From Leucobacter sp. OLIS6 (lineage in GTDB: Bacteria; Actinomycetota; Actinomycetes; Actinomycetales; Microbacteriaceae), in the NCBI RefSeq assembly GCF_002752355.1, contig NZ_MRAV01000008.1, positions 124,001 through 188,000 of the forward strand: a DNA stretch of 64,000 bases, given 5' to 3'. A program made the position numbers and the translations under genes. Positions 46,604 to 55,797 of this stretch are shown here, piece by piece. Within the stretch, counting starts at the first letter, position 1; each line of letters begins with the position of its first letter. Below the pieces are notes generated by a model that worked only from the letters and a program-made list of their open reading frames with translations, made no database searches and was not told the DNA's origin.

Positions 46604-47707
46604 ATGCAGGCCGTGGTGTTCCGAGATACCGATACCCGCGTGGAAGTGGTCGATGCCGACCTGGCCGCGCCGAAGGCGGGGGAGGTGCGCGTGAAGATCG
46701 CCGCAGCGGGCGTCTGCCACTCCGACCTGCACGTGAAGCGCGGCGAGTGGGACGCCCCCGCTCCCATGGTGATGGGGCACGAGGGCTCCGGTGTCGTGAC
46801 CGAGCTCGGCGAGGGCGTCACCTCGCTCGCGGTCGGCGACCACGTGGTGCTCAGCTGGGTGCCGCCGTGCGGCGAGTGCCGCTACTGCCTGCAGGGCCAC
46901 GAGGCGCGCTGCCAGAAGGTCGTCGAGGTCAACAACGCGCACGGTTCGCTGTTCGACGGGACCTCGCGCCTGAGCAACGCCGAGACCGGCGAGCCGCTGC
47001 ACCACTACCTGAGCGTGTCCTCGTTCGCGGAGGAGGTCGTGGTCCCCGTCTCGGGCGCGATCAAGGTGCGCGACGACGCGCCGCTCGACGTCATCGCCGT
47101 GGTCGGCTGCGCCGTGGCCACGGGCGTCGGCGCCGTGCTCAACACGGCCGCCGTCGAGCCCGGATCCACGGTCGCGGTGATCGGCTGCGGCGGTGTCGGC
47201 CTCAACGTGGTCCAGGGCGCGAAGCTCGCCGGGGCCGAGCGCATCATCGCGATCGACGTCGTGCCCGAGAAGACCGCCATGGCGCTGCAGTTCGGCGCGA
47301 CCGACCGCATCGACGCCTCGCAGCGCGACGCCGTCGAGCAGCTCTTCGAACTCGTGCCCGACGGCGTCGACTACGCCTTCGACGCGATCGGCCGCACCTC
47401 CACCACCGAGCAGTCGATCCGCATGCTCGGGCTCGGCGGCGCCGCCGTGATCGTCGGCCTGCCCCCGACCGGCGCCAAGGCCTCGTTCGAGCCGCTCGTG
47501 CTCGCGGAGGCCGACCAGCGGATCCTCGGGTCGAACTACGGATCGGTGCGCCCCTCGATCGACATCCCCGCCCTGGTCGACCGCTACATGGACGGGCAGC
47601 TGAAGCTCGATCCGCTCATCTCGGGCCGACGCCCGCTCGCCGAGGCCGCCGAGGCGCTCGACGATCTGGAGGCCGGCGGCGTGCTGCGCACCCTGCTGAT
47701 CCCCTGA
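46604..47707 (+). CDS. zinc-dependent alcohol dehydrogenase
   Basis: A 367-residue medium-chain dehydrogenase. Catalytic zinc ligands are in AGVCHSDLH and MGHEGSGVV; the structural zinc is held by four Cys in CGECRYCLQGHEARC. The NAD(P) fold has VIGCGGVGLNVVQGAK. It resembles the class III/NDMA-type alcohol dehydrogenases of actinobacteria. ATG 46604 is preceded by GAAGGAG at 7 bases; the upstream frame is not needed. The APC permease follows 41 bases later, so the enzyme probably handles an aldehyde or alcohol from an imported amine or amino acid. Confidence 0.93.
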   Translation: MQAVVFRDTDTRVEVVDADLAAPKAGEVRVKIAAAGVCHSDLHVKRGEWDAPAPMVMGHEGSGVVTELGEGVTSLAVGDHVVLSWVPPCGECRYCLQGHEARCQKVVEVNNAHGSLFDGTSRLSNAETGEPLHHYLSVSSFAEEVVVPVSGAIKVRDDAPLDVIAVVGCAVATGVGAVLNTAAVEPGSTVAVIGCGGVGLNVVQGAKLAGAERIIAIDVVPEKTAMALQFGATDRIDASQRDAVEQLFELVPDGVDYAFDAIGRTSTTEQSIRMLGLGGAAVIVGLPPTGAKASFEPLVLAEADQRILGSNYGSVRPSIDIPALVDRYMDGQLKLDPLISGRRPLAEAAEALDDLEAGGVLRTLLIP

Positions 47708-47748
47708 TCCCCGCGTCACCGAAGCCACTCGAAGGAGAGTCCACCACC

Positions 47749-49176
47749 ATGTCCACCACCACCTCCCAGCAGCCGGTCGACGCCGGCCTGCGCCACGGAG
47801 TGATGTCGGGGCCCGAGCTCGCCGCTCAGGCCATCGCCAACATCGCCCCGAGCGCGGTGATCGCGTTCACCGCCGCCTCGATCTTCATCGGGGCCGGGAA
47901 CGGCACGATGCTGTCGTTCCTGCTCGCCACCATCGTGATCGTCTGCGTCGGCTACTGCGTCGCCGTCTTCGCGAAGAAGAACGCCTCGGCGGGGTCCCTC
48001 TACACCTACGTCGCGAAGGGCCTCGGCCCGACCGGCGCCTACACCGCCGGCGTCGCGCTGATCATCGGCTGCTGGGGCATAGCGGCCGGCTCGCTCGGCG
48101 GTGCCGTCTCGTACATGTCCGATCTGCTCCGCCTGCTGGGCGTCCCGGCTTCGGGCGTCGTCTGGCTCGTGGTGCTCGCGATCGTGATCGGCGGCCTCGC
48201 CACCTTCTTCACGATCCGCGGCATCCGCATCTCGGCGCGCGTCTCGCTCGTGCTCGAGCTCGTGTCGGTCGCGATCATCCTGATCCTGCTCATCACGGCG
48301 CTCGTCGTGCTCGGTCCCGACGCCTGGGACCCCGCCCAGTTCAGCTTCGAGGGCGTTCCCTTCCAGGGCGTCGCGGCCGGCATGGTGCTCGGCATCCTCG
48401 GCTTCGTCGGCTTCTCGTCGGCCGACGCGCTGGGGCGCGAGGCGAAGAATCCCTACACCGCGATCCCGCGCGCGATCATGTGGAGCGCGGTCGTGGTCGG
48501 CGTGCTCTACGTGTTCGCCGCGTACACGCAGATCGCCGTCCTCGGCGACGACCTCGCCACCGCGGCGAGCCCGCTGCAGGCCATCTCCGAGAAGATCGGG
48601 ATGCCCGGCTGGTTCACCCCGCTGCTCACCTTCGGCGTCGCGGCCTCGTTCTTCGCCGTGGTCGTCGCCCCGCTCAACGTGGTCGGCCGCATCGTCTATG
48701 TGATGGGCAAGGAGGGCGTGGTGCCCGAGCGCTTCGGTCGCACCCACGACACGCACCTCACCCCGCACCGCGTGCTGCTCATCGCGGGCCCCGCCGCGAT
48801 CGTGCTCGACGTGATCCTGCTCGCCTGCGGCGTGCAGCCGATGGACATCACCGTGTGGGTCGACACCTACGGCACCTACGGGTACATGGTCGCGTACGCG
48901 CTCGTCGCGATCGCCTGCGTCGCCTACGTGCGCCGCGAGCGGATGCGCAGCGCACTCGTCACGCTGTGCGCGGCGATCGCCGTGATCGCCATGGTCTACG
49001 TGTTCCTCGCGAACGTGTTCCCCGTGCCCGCGTTCCCGCTCAACGTGATCCCGTACATCTTCCTCGTGACGATGATCGCGGCGCTCGCCTGGTTCCTCCG
49101 CCTGCGGAAGCGGGATCCGCAGGTGCTCGACCGCATCGGCAACACCGAGACCGACATGCTGGAGGGTGTGGGCTGA
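47749..49176 (+). CDS. APC-family amino acid/amine permease
   Basis: A 475-residue membrane protein of about 12 helices. The N-terminal GPELAAQAIANIAPSAVIAFTAASI contains the unwound first helix of the APC fold, and a later segment GFVGFSSADALGREAKNPYTAIPRAI is the conserved cytosolic loop, quoted only in part: ADALGREAKNP. ATG 47749 has GAAGGAGA 10 bases upstream. Its stop is one base from the convergent SIS gene. Substrate unknown, but the dehydrogenase partner and PucR regulator point to an amine or ethanolamine-like compound. Confidence 0.92.
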   Translation: MSTTTSQQPVDAGLRHGVMSGPELAAQAIANIAPSAVIAFTAASIFIGAGNGTMLSFLLATIVIVCVGYCVAVFAKKNASAGSLYTYVAKGLGPTGAYTAGVALIIGCWGIAAGSLGGAVSYMSDLLRLLGVPASGVVWLVVLAIVIGGLATFFTIRGIRISARVSLVLELVSVAIILILLITALVVLGPDAWDPAQFSFEGVPFQGVAAGMVLGILGFVGFSSADALGREAKNPYTAIPRAIMWSAVVVGVLYVFAAYTQIAVLGDDLATAASPLQAISEKIGMPGWFTPLLTFGVAASFFAVVVAPLNVVGRIVYVMGKEGVVPERFGRTHDTHLTPHRVLLIAGPAAIVLDVILLACGVQPMDITVWVDTYGTYGYMVAYALVAIACVAYVRRERMRSALVTLCAAIAVIAMVYVFLANVFPVPAFPLNVIPYIFLVTMIAALAWFLRLRKRDPQVLDRIGNTETDMLEGVG

Positions 49177-49177
49177 G

Positions 49178-49843
49178 TCAGACCACGCTGCCGCCGAGGC
49201 GCGGATCCGCGACCCGTCCGTCCCAGCGCTGCTCGGGGGCGTACAGGTCGAGGACCGCGCCGAGGCGTTCCCGCTCCTGGGCGCGCCGCGCGGCTCCCTT
49301 GGAACTCGCGGCCGCCAGGTCGACGAGCAGACGGATCGCGAGCAGGATGCCCGACGAGGTATCGCCGAGCTCCCGGTCCTCGGTATCGACGACCACCTGT
49401 TCGGCGGCGAAGGCGCTGAGCGGCGAGTCGGAGCTGTCCGTCAGCAGCACGACGGTCCCTCCGGCTGCGACGTACTGCCGCGCGATCTCGACCGTGTCCC
49501 GCCGGTAGGGGCGCGTGCACACCGCGATGAGCGCGTCTCCCGTGCGCACATCGGACAGCAGATCGAGCGCCTCCAGGCTGGGCGGAGCCGCCAGCATCAC
49601 CTGGCTGAAGCTCGCGCCGAGCGCGCTCGCGAGCTTCGCCGCGTAGCCCTGCGAGGCGCCCCGTCCGAGCACGAAGCGCCGACGACTGCCTGCGATGAGC
49701 GCGGAGGCCCGCTCGAACGAGGGATCGGATTCGAAGGCCTCGACCGCGCGCTCGAGCGCCGCGCGCTCCGCCTGCAGGATCCGCGACTTCAGCGCGGAGG
49801 ACCGGCGCCTGGGCTGCGGTGCGTGCTCAGCGGGCTTCGGCAT
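49178..49843 (-). CDS. SIS-domain protein of the MurR/RpiR type lacking the HTH
   Basis: A 221-residue sugar-isomerase fold. VLGRGASQGYAAKLASALG, the ligand-binding loop, and AVCTRPYRRDTVEIARQY with VLLTDSSDSPLS match the sensor half of RpiR/MurR regulators. Those bind phosphosugars such as MurNAc-6-phosphate. The 75-residue HTH normally in front is absent: only about 45 residues precede the SIS domain and the frame closes at 49873. GAGGAGG lies before ATG 49843, inside the serine-hydrolase gene (17-base overlap). It may modulate another protein or act as an isomerase. Confidence 0.85.
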   Translation of the reverse strand: MPKPAEHAPQPRRRSSALKSRILQAERAALERAVEAFESDPSFERASALIAGSRRRFVLGRGASQGYAAKLASALGASFSQVMLAAPPSLEALDLLSDVRTGDALIAVCTRPYRRDTVEIARQYVAAGGTVVLLTDSSDSPLSAFAAEQVVVDTEDRELGDTSSGILLAIRLLVDLAAASSKGAARRAQERERLGAVLDLYAPEQRWDGRVADPRLGGSVV

Positions 49844-51293
49844 GGTCCTCCTCACGGCCCGCGGGCCTCGCATCGAATCGCTGGATCAGCGGCGGATCCG
49901 TCGGTGTCAGTTCCAGCACGAATTCGCACTGCCGATCGCGCCCGATCATACGCCAGCGGGCGCTCGCCGCGGTCGGGTGGCGGATCCCCTCGGGGGCGAG
50001 GCGCGCCTCGGAGCCGAGCTCGTCGCGCACCCGGAGGAGCGCGGCGCGGCGATCGCCGATCGGCAGATCGAGGGCGACGCACGGAGCGAAGGCGTCCCGT
50101 TCCGCGTTCGACCAGCGCGCGTCGTCGTCTGGTCGTTCGGCGAGGAGCCGGGTCAGCGTTACGGCGGCCTCGGTCTCGGCCCACGGCCGCGGGCTCGGAT
50201 CGGGGAGCTGCGCCGCCGAGCGGGAGAAGGCCTCGCCGGTCGGCTCCCAGGCTCCCGAGTAGCCGCCGTTCTCGAGGCCGCACACGATGACCTCGCGATC
50301 GAGCCCCCAGCGCAAGTGCGCCGAGAAGCCGGGGTACCCGCCGGAGTGCGAGACGACGCGGCCGAGCTCGGGCGTAAGCTCGACGAATAGGCCGTAGCCG
50401 TAGCCGACGACGGCGGTCGACGGGGCGGACGGCTCGGGCGGGAGCGTCCGGTGCAGCTGCTGCATCTCGCGGCGGCTCGCGGCGGCGAGAACGCGATCGT
50501 CGTCGGGGCGCGAGAACGCGCTCGCCAGCCAGGCGGCCCAGTCGAGCAGATCGGCGGTCGACGCGAAGATCCCGCCGATGGCCGAGAAGGCGCCCGGCCC
50601 GGTCAGCGGCTGCGGCTCCCACCCGGCGGCCCGCCGCGCATGACCGGTCGCGAACGGCCTGCCCGCCGGCACGGTGAAGCGCACTCCCGTGAGACCCAGC
50701 GGGTCGAGCAGCTCGGCCTCGACCTGCTGCGGCAGCGGCCGTCCGTCGAGACGCTCCAGGATCCGGCCGAGCATCGCCCACCCGAGGTTCGCGTACTCGA
50801 AGCCGGTGCCCGGCTCGCGCACGAGCCGGATCCCCGTGGCGAGCAGCTCGTCGAACTCCGGCGGCGGCATGGATTCGAGCCGGTCGGCCCAGGCGTCGTC
50901 GGTGGGCAGGCCCGCCGACATGGTGAGGAGCATGCGCGGGGTGATCCGCGCGCCGGGTCCGGCCGGGCGGAACACCGCATCGGGCAGCAGATCGACGACC
51001 GGGCGATCGAGATCGAGCGCGCCGGCATCGCGCAGCTGCAGCGCACGAGCCGCGGTGAACGACTTGGTGACCGAGGCGATGCGGAAGACCGTGCCGGCGT
51101 CGGGAGGGAGCCCGTCTCCGCGGTCGCCGGACCCGGCGAACGCGTTCCGGGCGCCGACGCGAGCCGCGAGCGCGATCGCCGGCGTCGAGCCGGATCGGAC
51201 GCGGGAGGCCGCGAGCTCGGCGATCAGGTCGTCGGGGTCCGCCGCGCCGGTTCCGGCGCCGGAGTGCTCGTGGAGCGTCAGGGCATCAGACAC
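49827..51293 (-). CDS. class C beta-lactamase-like serine hydrolase
   Basis: A 488-residue hydrolase of the PBP-like fold. The nucleophile motif SVTK is in RIASVTKSFTAARALQLRDAG, the second motif YANLGWAMLG supplies Y-x-N, and GYGYGLFVEL plus SHSGGYPG stands for the third. The C-terminal 100 residues are an extra domain. There is no signal peptide, so it acts in the cytosol, which argues against penicillin resistance and for a D-amino-peptidase or esterase. GTG 51293 overlaps the M20 gene; alternative starts are not better supported. Confidence 0.88.
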   Translation of the reverse strand: MSDALTLHEHSGAGTGAADPDDLIAELAASRVRSGSTPAIALAARVGARNAFAGSGDRGDGLPPDAGTVFRIASVTKSFTAARALQLRDAGALDLDRPVVDLLPDAVFRPAGPGARITPRMLLTMSAGLPTDDAWADRLESMPPPEFDELLATGIRLVREPGTGFEYANLGWAMLGRILERLDGRPLPQQVEAELLDPLGLTGVRFTVPAGRPFATGHARRAAGWEPQPLTGPGAFSAIGGIFASTADLLDWAAWLASAFSRPDDDRVLAAASRREMQQLHRTLPPEPSAPSTAVVGYGYGLFVELTPELGRVVSHSGGYPGFSAHLRWGLDREVIVCGLENGGYSGAWEPTGEAFSRSAAQLPDPSPRPWAETEAAVTLTRLLAERPDDDARWSNAERDAFAPCVALDLPIGDRRAALLRVRDELGSEARLAPEGIRHPTAASARWRMIGRDRQCEFVLELTPTDPPLIQRFDARPAGREEDHAEAR

Positions 51294-52620
51294 GGGTCAG
51301 GAACTCCTCGAGGATCCGCTGCCCGCCGTCGATCGAGGCGACCGGTGTGCGCTCGTCGGCACCGTGCGTGCCCGCGGGTCTGCGCCCCTCGGGATCCGCG
51401 GTGAGCGGCGCGAAGCCGTACCCCGCGATGCCGAGCGCGGCGAACGCCTTCGCATCGGTCCCGCCGCCCATGCAGACGGGAGGCACGACCGCGTCGGGGT
51501 CGTGGGCGATGATCGCGTCGCGCATCGCATCGAACCAGGGCGACGGATGCGGGGCGCTGACGGGGGACTGCCGATCGACGAACTCCCAGTCGATGCCGTC
51601 GCCGATGAGTCCGCGCAGCGTCTCGACGGCCTCGTCCTCCGTGCCGGGCAGACAGCGCACGTCGACCAGGGCCTCGGCGTTGCCGGGGATCACGTTCACG
51701 GTCATGCCGGCGTTCATGACCGTCGTGGTCGCGGTGCAGCGGATCGTCGCGGCGGCGACGTCTCCGGCCGGGCCCAGCCGATCGATCGCGGCGAGCACGC
51801 CGGCCTCGGTCTCGAGCTCGGGCTCGTTGCCGAGCGCTCGGTCGATCGTCTCGATGTAGCCGCGAACGGTGTCGGTGAGCCGAAGCGGCCACTCGTGGGT
51901 GTTGATGCGGTGGCACGCCGCGATCAGGCGCTCGAGCGCGTGCCCGGGGTGCGGGCGCGACGCGTGCCCGGGGTCGCCGCTCGCGCGCAGCCGCAGGTGC
52001 AGGGTGCCGCGTTCGCCCGTCGCGATGGGGTAGCAGCGCACGGTGCGGCCGTCGGAGGCGACGAGCTCCGTCGCGTCGCCGCCGGACTCGCCGATCGCGA
52101 ACCGGACCCCCGAGAACAGTTCGGGCCGGTTCCGCACGAGCCAGAGCGCGCCGTGCTCGCCGCCCGATTCCTCATCCGCGACGAACAGCACCACGATGTC
52201 GCGCCGCGGGCGGGTGCCGGTCCTCGCCCAGTTCAGCAGCGTCGCGAGGGTCATCGCGACCATGTCCTTCATATCGGTCGCGCCACGGCCCCACACGTAG
52301 CCGTCGGAGATGCGGCCGGCGAAGGCGGGCACGGTCCACTGCGAGGGCTCGACGGGCACCACGTCGGTGTGGGCGTGCACGAGCATCGCGGGGAGCGTGG
52401 GGTCGGTGCCCGGCACGCGGAGCACCACCGAGGCTCGCGCGGGCGAGGGCCCGACCAGCTGCGGCGCGTAGCCCGCCCGTTCGAGCGAGGCCAGGATCCA
52501 CGCCGCGAGGTCGGCTTCGCCCGCGCTGCGGCCTTCTCCGTAGTTGGACGTGTCGAAGCGGATCAACCGGGCGCACAGCTCGGCGGCGCTCATCTTCGAG
52601 GCGGTTTCCGGTCTGGACAT
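51286..52620 (-). CDS. M20-family metallopeptidase
   Basis: A 444-residue zinc peptidase. The metal ligand sets are HAHTDVVPV, GRGATDMKD and DEESGGEHGALW; the lid domain carries GDPGHASRPHPG. The set and length match the M20/ArgE-DapE group acting on dipeptides or N-acyl amino acids, near the M20 proteins described as carboxypeptidases or dipeptidases. ATG 52620 has AGGAG 5 bases upstream; the longer frame has no ribosome site. It leads a three-gene operon with the serine hydrolase and SIS protein, divergent from the dipeptide importer. Confidence 0.92.
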   Translation of the reverse strand: MSRPETASKMSAAELCARLIRFDTSNYGEGRSAGEADLAAWILASLERAGYAPQLVGPSPARASVVLRVPGTDPTLPAMLVHAHTDVVPVEPSQWTVPAFAGRISDGYVWGRGATDMKDMVAMTLATLLNWARTGTRPRRDIVVLFVADEESGGEHGALWLVRNRPELFSGVRFAIGESGGDATELVASDGRTVRCYPIATGERGTLHLRLRASGDPGHASRPHPGHALERLIAACHRINTHEWPLRLTDTVRGYIETIDRALGNEPELETEAGVLAAIDRLGPAGDVAAATIRCTATTTVMNAGMTVNVIPGNAEALVDVRCLPGTEDEAVETLRGLIGDGIDWEFVDRQSPVSAPHPSPWFDAMRDAIIAHDPDAVVPPVCMGGGTDAKAFAALGIAGYGFAPLTADPEGRRPAGTHGADERTPVASIDGGQRILEEFLTRV

Positions 52621-52883
52621 CTTGCTCCTGCTCTGGCTCACGGAGGTCCGGCCTCCATTGTTTCCGACGCGGGGCGATCCGCGCACCGGGCGCAGCGCAA
52701 TCCGTACCGAAAATGCATCTTGCGATTCCTATCATTCACGGATAGCTTGACGGTGGCAAGTGCGAAACGGAGTGAGTTTCGGCTTGATTCTGCGGATCAA
52801 TGAGGATCTGACCTTGTTCGAACCGCAATAGATCCGATGCCAGTTCTCACATTTGAGAAACGTAAACACGAAGGAGTGGTTCG
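52621..52883. promoter_or_regulatory. AT-rich divergent promoter region between M20 gene and peptide ABC operon
   Basis: No gene in this 263-base gap. It holds GGAGG-N5-CCTCC (52642-52656), TTGACG (52747-52752), TTGAT-N7-ATCAA (52784-52800), and the importer's ribosome site GAAGGAG. The right half is markedly AT-rich compared with its surroundings, so both promoters and any operator should be here. I could not assign the hexamers with confidence. Confidence 0.5.
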
Positions 52884-54731
52884 ATGCGGGCACAACGGGA
52901 GCAGAAGACGCGGCCGACGGTCGCCTGGCGGAGGCGCGCGCTCGCCCTGACAGGAGCCTGCGCGCTCGCCCTCGGCGGAGTGGCCGCGGGCACGGGAGCC
53001 GCCCAAGCGGGGGCCGCGGCGAAGCCCCCGGTCATCCGGGTCGCGCTGCTGGGCGACGTCGACACCCTCAACCCGTTCCTCTCGGTGCTCTGGACGAGCC
53101 TCGAGATCATGCGGCTGCAGTACGAGCCGCTGGTCGAATGGAGCGCCGACGACAACACCGAGGCGCCGGGCATGGCCGAGAAGTGGGAGTCGAGCGCCGA
53201 CGCCACCGAGTGGACCTTCCACCTGCCGAAGGACGCGAAGTGGTCGGACGGGCAGCCGATCGTCGCGGACGACGTCGTCTGGACCGTGCAGGCGATCCAG
53301 AAGAACAATGCGCTCAAGATGGCGAACGGATCGCTCGTCGAGAACATCGCGTCGATCGAGGCGCCCGATGCCACGACCGTCGTGATGCGCATGCGCTCTC
53401 CGCAGGCGGCGAACCCGGGTACCGATCTGCCGATCGTCCCGAAGCACGTCTGGTCGAAGGTCTCCGACCCCGCGGGCTTCGCCAACGACAAGGACGTCGT
53501 CGGCTCGGGGCCGTTCACGGTCTCCGCGTCGTCGAAGACCAACGGGGTCGAGATGATCCCGAACCCGCACTACCGCCGCGGCGAGGCGAAGTCGGGCGGC
53601 GTCGCGTGGGTGCCGTACAAGAACTCGGACGCCGCGGTGCAGGCGCTCAAGACCGGCGAGATCGACATGATGAGCGACCTCACCGTCGCCCAGTTCGACG
53701 CGCTCAAGGGCGCCTCGGGCATCACCACGGTCTCGGGCGCGGGGCGCGGCTACTCCTCGATCGCGATCAACCCCGGTGCGAAGGACATCGACGGCAAGCC
53801 TCTCGGTGACGGCAACCCGGTGCTGCATGATCCCGTGGTGCGCCAGGCCATCGTGCGGGGGATCGACAACGAGACGCTGCGCAAGAAGGTGTTCCAGGGG
53901 CACGGGTCCCCGGGTTCGGGCGAAGTGCCCCCGATCTATCCGAAGTACCACTGGGACGTCGCCCCCGAGAAGCTGCCGCTGGCCTTCGACCAGGCGGAGG
54001 CCAACCGCATGCTCGACGAGGCCGGGTACCGGAAGGGGGCCGACGGCATCCGGCTCGACAAGACCGGCAAGCCGATCAAGCTCCGGCTGATGGGGGACGC
54101 CTCGAGCGCGAGCCACCAGCAGGTCGCCGACTTCCTGAAGCCCTGGATGAAGGACATCGGCATCGACATCGCGACCACCATGCTCTCGGCCGCGCAGGTC
54201 AACGACGAGTCGGTGATGGGGCGCTACGACCTGTACTTCACCGGGTGGACGATGGGGCCGGACCCCGATTTCATGATGTCGCTCAACACCTGCAAGTCGC
54301 GACCGAACGCCGACGGGTCGGGTGCGACGAGCGAGTCGAACTGGTGCTCGCCCGAGTTCGACGCCCTCTACGCGAAGCAGCACTCGGAGCTCGACCCCTC
54401 CAAGCGCGCCGCGATGGTGATCGAACTGCAGCAGATGATCTACGGGGCCGCTGTCAACAACGTCATGTACTACGGCGACGCGTTCCAGGCGTACCGCTCG
54501 GACCGTTTCACCGGTATCCAGAAGCAGCCGGCGAGGACGGGCGTGATCCTGGCGCAGAACGGCCCGTGGGGGCTGTACTCGGCGACTCCGGTGTCGGCCG
54601 ACGCGGGCGATGGAGCGGGTTCCGGCGGCGGAGCCGTCTGGTGGATCGTCGGCGGGGCGGTCGTGGTCCTCGCCGCGGGCGGCTTCCTCGTGCTGCGCCG
54701 ACGCTCGACGACCACGGACGATCGGGAGTAG
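52884..54731 (+). CDS. dipeptide/oligopeptide ABC transporter substrate-binding protein with C-terminal membrane anchor
   Basis: A 615-residue family-5 binding protein. The N terminus is a Sec signal (Arg-rich, hydrophobic residues about 17-35, AQAGAAA cleavage region); there is a Cys in it, but the lipobox residues do not fit. The body has VALLGDVDTLNPFLS, then KWSDGQPIVADDVVWT and SGPFTV segments typical of peptide binders. The C terminus has a Gly linker, one helix (about 580-603: VWWIVGGAVVVLAAGGFLV) and RRRS, so it is anchored from behind instead of by lipid. ATG 52884 has GAAGGAG 7 bases upstream. Confidence 0.93.
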   Translation: MRAQREQKTRPTVAWRRRALALTGACALALGGVAAGTGAAQAGAAAKPPVIRVALLGDVDTLNPFLSVLWTSLEIMRLQYEPLVEWSADDNTEAPGMAEKWESSADATEWTFHLPKDAKWSDGQPIVADDVVWTVQAIQKNNALKMANGSLVENIASIEAPDATTVVMRMRSPQAANPGTDLPIVPKHVWSKVSDPAGFANDKDVVGSGPFTVSASSKTNGVEMIPNPHYRRGEAKSGGVAWVPYKNSDAAVQALKTGEIDMMSDLTVAQFDALKGASGITTVSGAGRGYSSIAINPGAKDIDGKPLGDGNPVLHDPVVRQAIVRGIDNETLRKKVFQGHGSPGSGEVPPIYPKYHWDVAPEKLPLAFDQAEANRMLDEAGYRKGADGIRLDKTGKPIKLRLMGDASSASHQQVADFLKPWMKDIGIDIATTMLSAAQVNDESVMGRYDLYFTGWTMGPDPDFMMSLNTCKSRPNADGSGATSESNWCSPEFDALYAKQHSELDPSKRAAMVIELQQMIYGAAVNNVMYYGDAFQAYRSDRFTGIQKQPARTGVILAQNGPWGLYSATPVSADAGDGAGSGGGAVWWIVGGAVVVLAAGGFLVLRRRSTTTDDRE

Positions 54732-54735
54732 GACC

Positions 54736-55797
54736 ATGACCGACGTCGTCCTGACCGGCGGGGCCCGCACGGGCCCCGCCGGGGAACCCGCGCCCGCGCC
54801 GGACATCGATGAGCCGCACCGCGGCGGCAGCTGGCTGCGCTTCGCCGCGATGAAGGCCGGGGGAGCCCTGGTCTCGCTCGTGATGGTCGTGGTGCTCGGC
54901 TTCTTCGCGTTCCGGATCCTGCCCGGCGATCCCGTCCGCTCGCTCGCTCGCGGCCGCCGGGTCAGCCCCGAACAGCTCGATGCGATGCGCATCGAGATGG
55001 GACTCGACCAGCCGCTCATGGCGCAGTTCTGGCGCTACCTGACCGACCTCTTCCGGGGGGACCTCGGATACTCGTACACCTACAACCAGCCCGTCTCCGA
55101 GCTCATCGGGGAGCGTCTGCTGCCGACGCTGCTGCTCACCGGTACCGCGTTCGCGATCTCGGTGCTGCTCGGGCTGTGGCTCGGGCAGCGCGCCGCCTGG
55201 CGGCGCGGCTCGTTCTTCGACCGGGCGCAGACGGGCACCGCGCTGACCCTCTGGTCGGTGCCGACCTTCTGGCTCGGGCTCCTGCTGCTGCTCGTCTTCG
55301 CGGGTACGCTGCACTGGTTCCCGACGGGCGGCATGGTCTCGGTCGGATCCGGCGCGACGGGCCTCGCACTGGTGCTCGACGTCGCGCACCACATGGTGCT
55401 CCCCGTGCTCACGCTCGCCGCGGTGGTCTACGCGCAGTACCTGCTGGTGATGCGCACCTCGCTGCTCGAGGAGATGACCTCGGACTACCTCGTGACCGCC
55501 CGGGCCAAGGGGCTCAACGAGGACGGGGTGCGCCGGCGCCACGCGGTGCCGAACGCCCTGCTGCCGACCGTGACCCTCATCTTCCTCGCGCTCGGCGGGC
55601 TGATCGGCGGCGCGGTGACGGTCGAGGCCGTCTACTCGTGGCCCGGCCTCGGATACCTGACCTTCCAGGCGCTCCGCGCGCCGGACTTCCCCGTTCTGCA
55701 GGGCACCTTCGTGGTCTTCTCCGCGATCGTCATCCTGATGAACTTCATCGCCGACCTGCTGTACCGGTCGCTCGACCCGAGGCTGCGCACCGCATGA
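54736..55797 (+). CDS. peptide ABC transporter permease (DppB type)
   Basis: A 353-residue permease. After about 35 residues of N-terminal tail come six helices. The first extracytoplasmic loop has GDPVRSLARGRRVSPEQLDAMR, quoted in part, and the EAA loop is TARAKGLNEDGVRRRHAVPNALLP, quoted in part as ARAKGLNEDGV. The ATG follows the binding-protein stop by four bases and overlaps the next start. With DppC it forms the pore for imported di- or oligopeptides. Confidence 0.94.
   Translation: MTDVVLTGGARTGPAGEPAPAPDIDEPHRGGSWLRFAAMKAGGALVSLVMVVVLGFFAFRILPGDPVRSLARGRRVSPEQLDAMRIEMGLDQPLMAQFWRYLTDLFRGDLGYSYTYNQPVSELIGERLLPTLLLTGTAFAISVLLGLWLGQRAAWRRGSFFDRAQTGTALTLWSVPTFWLGLLLLLVFAGTLHWFPTGGMVSVGSGATGLALVLDVAHHMVLPVLTLAAVVYAQYLLVMRTSLLEEMTSDYLVTARAKGLNEDGVRRRHAVPNALLPTVTLIFLALGGLIGGAVTVEAVYSWPGLGYLTFQALRAPDFPVLQGTFVVFSAIVILMNFIADLLYRSLDPRLRTA

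Noticed and set aside
49827-51293. Beta-lactam resistance enzyme (class C)
   Set aside because: No export signal, operon with a dipeptidase and SIS protein, and an extra C-terminal domain; the penicillin-binding fold is shared by many peptidases and esterases.
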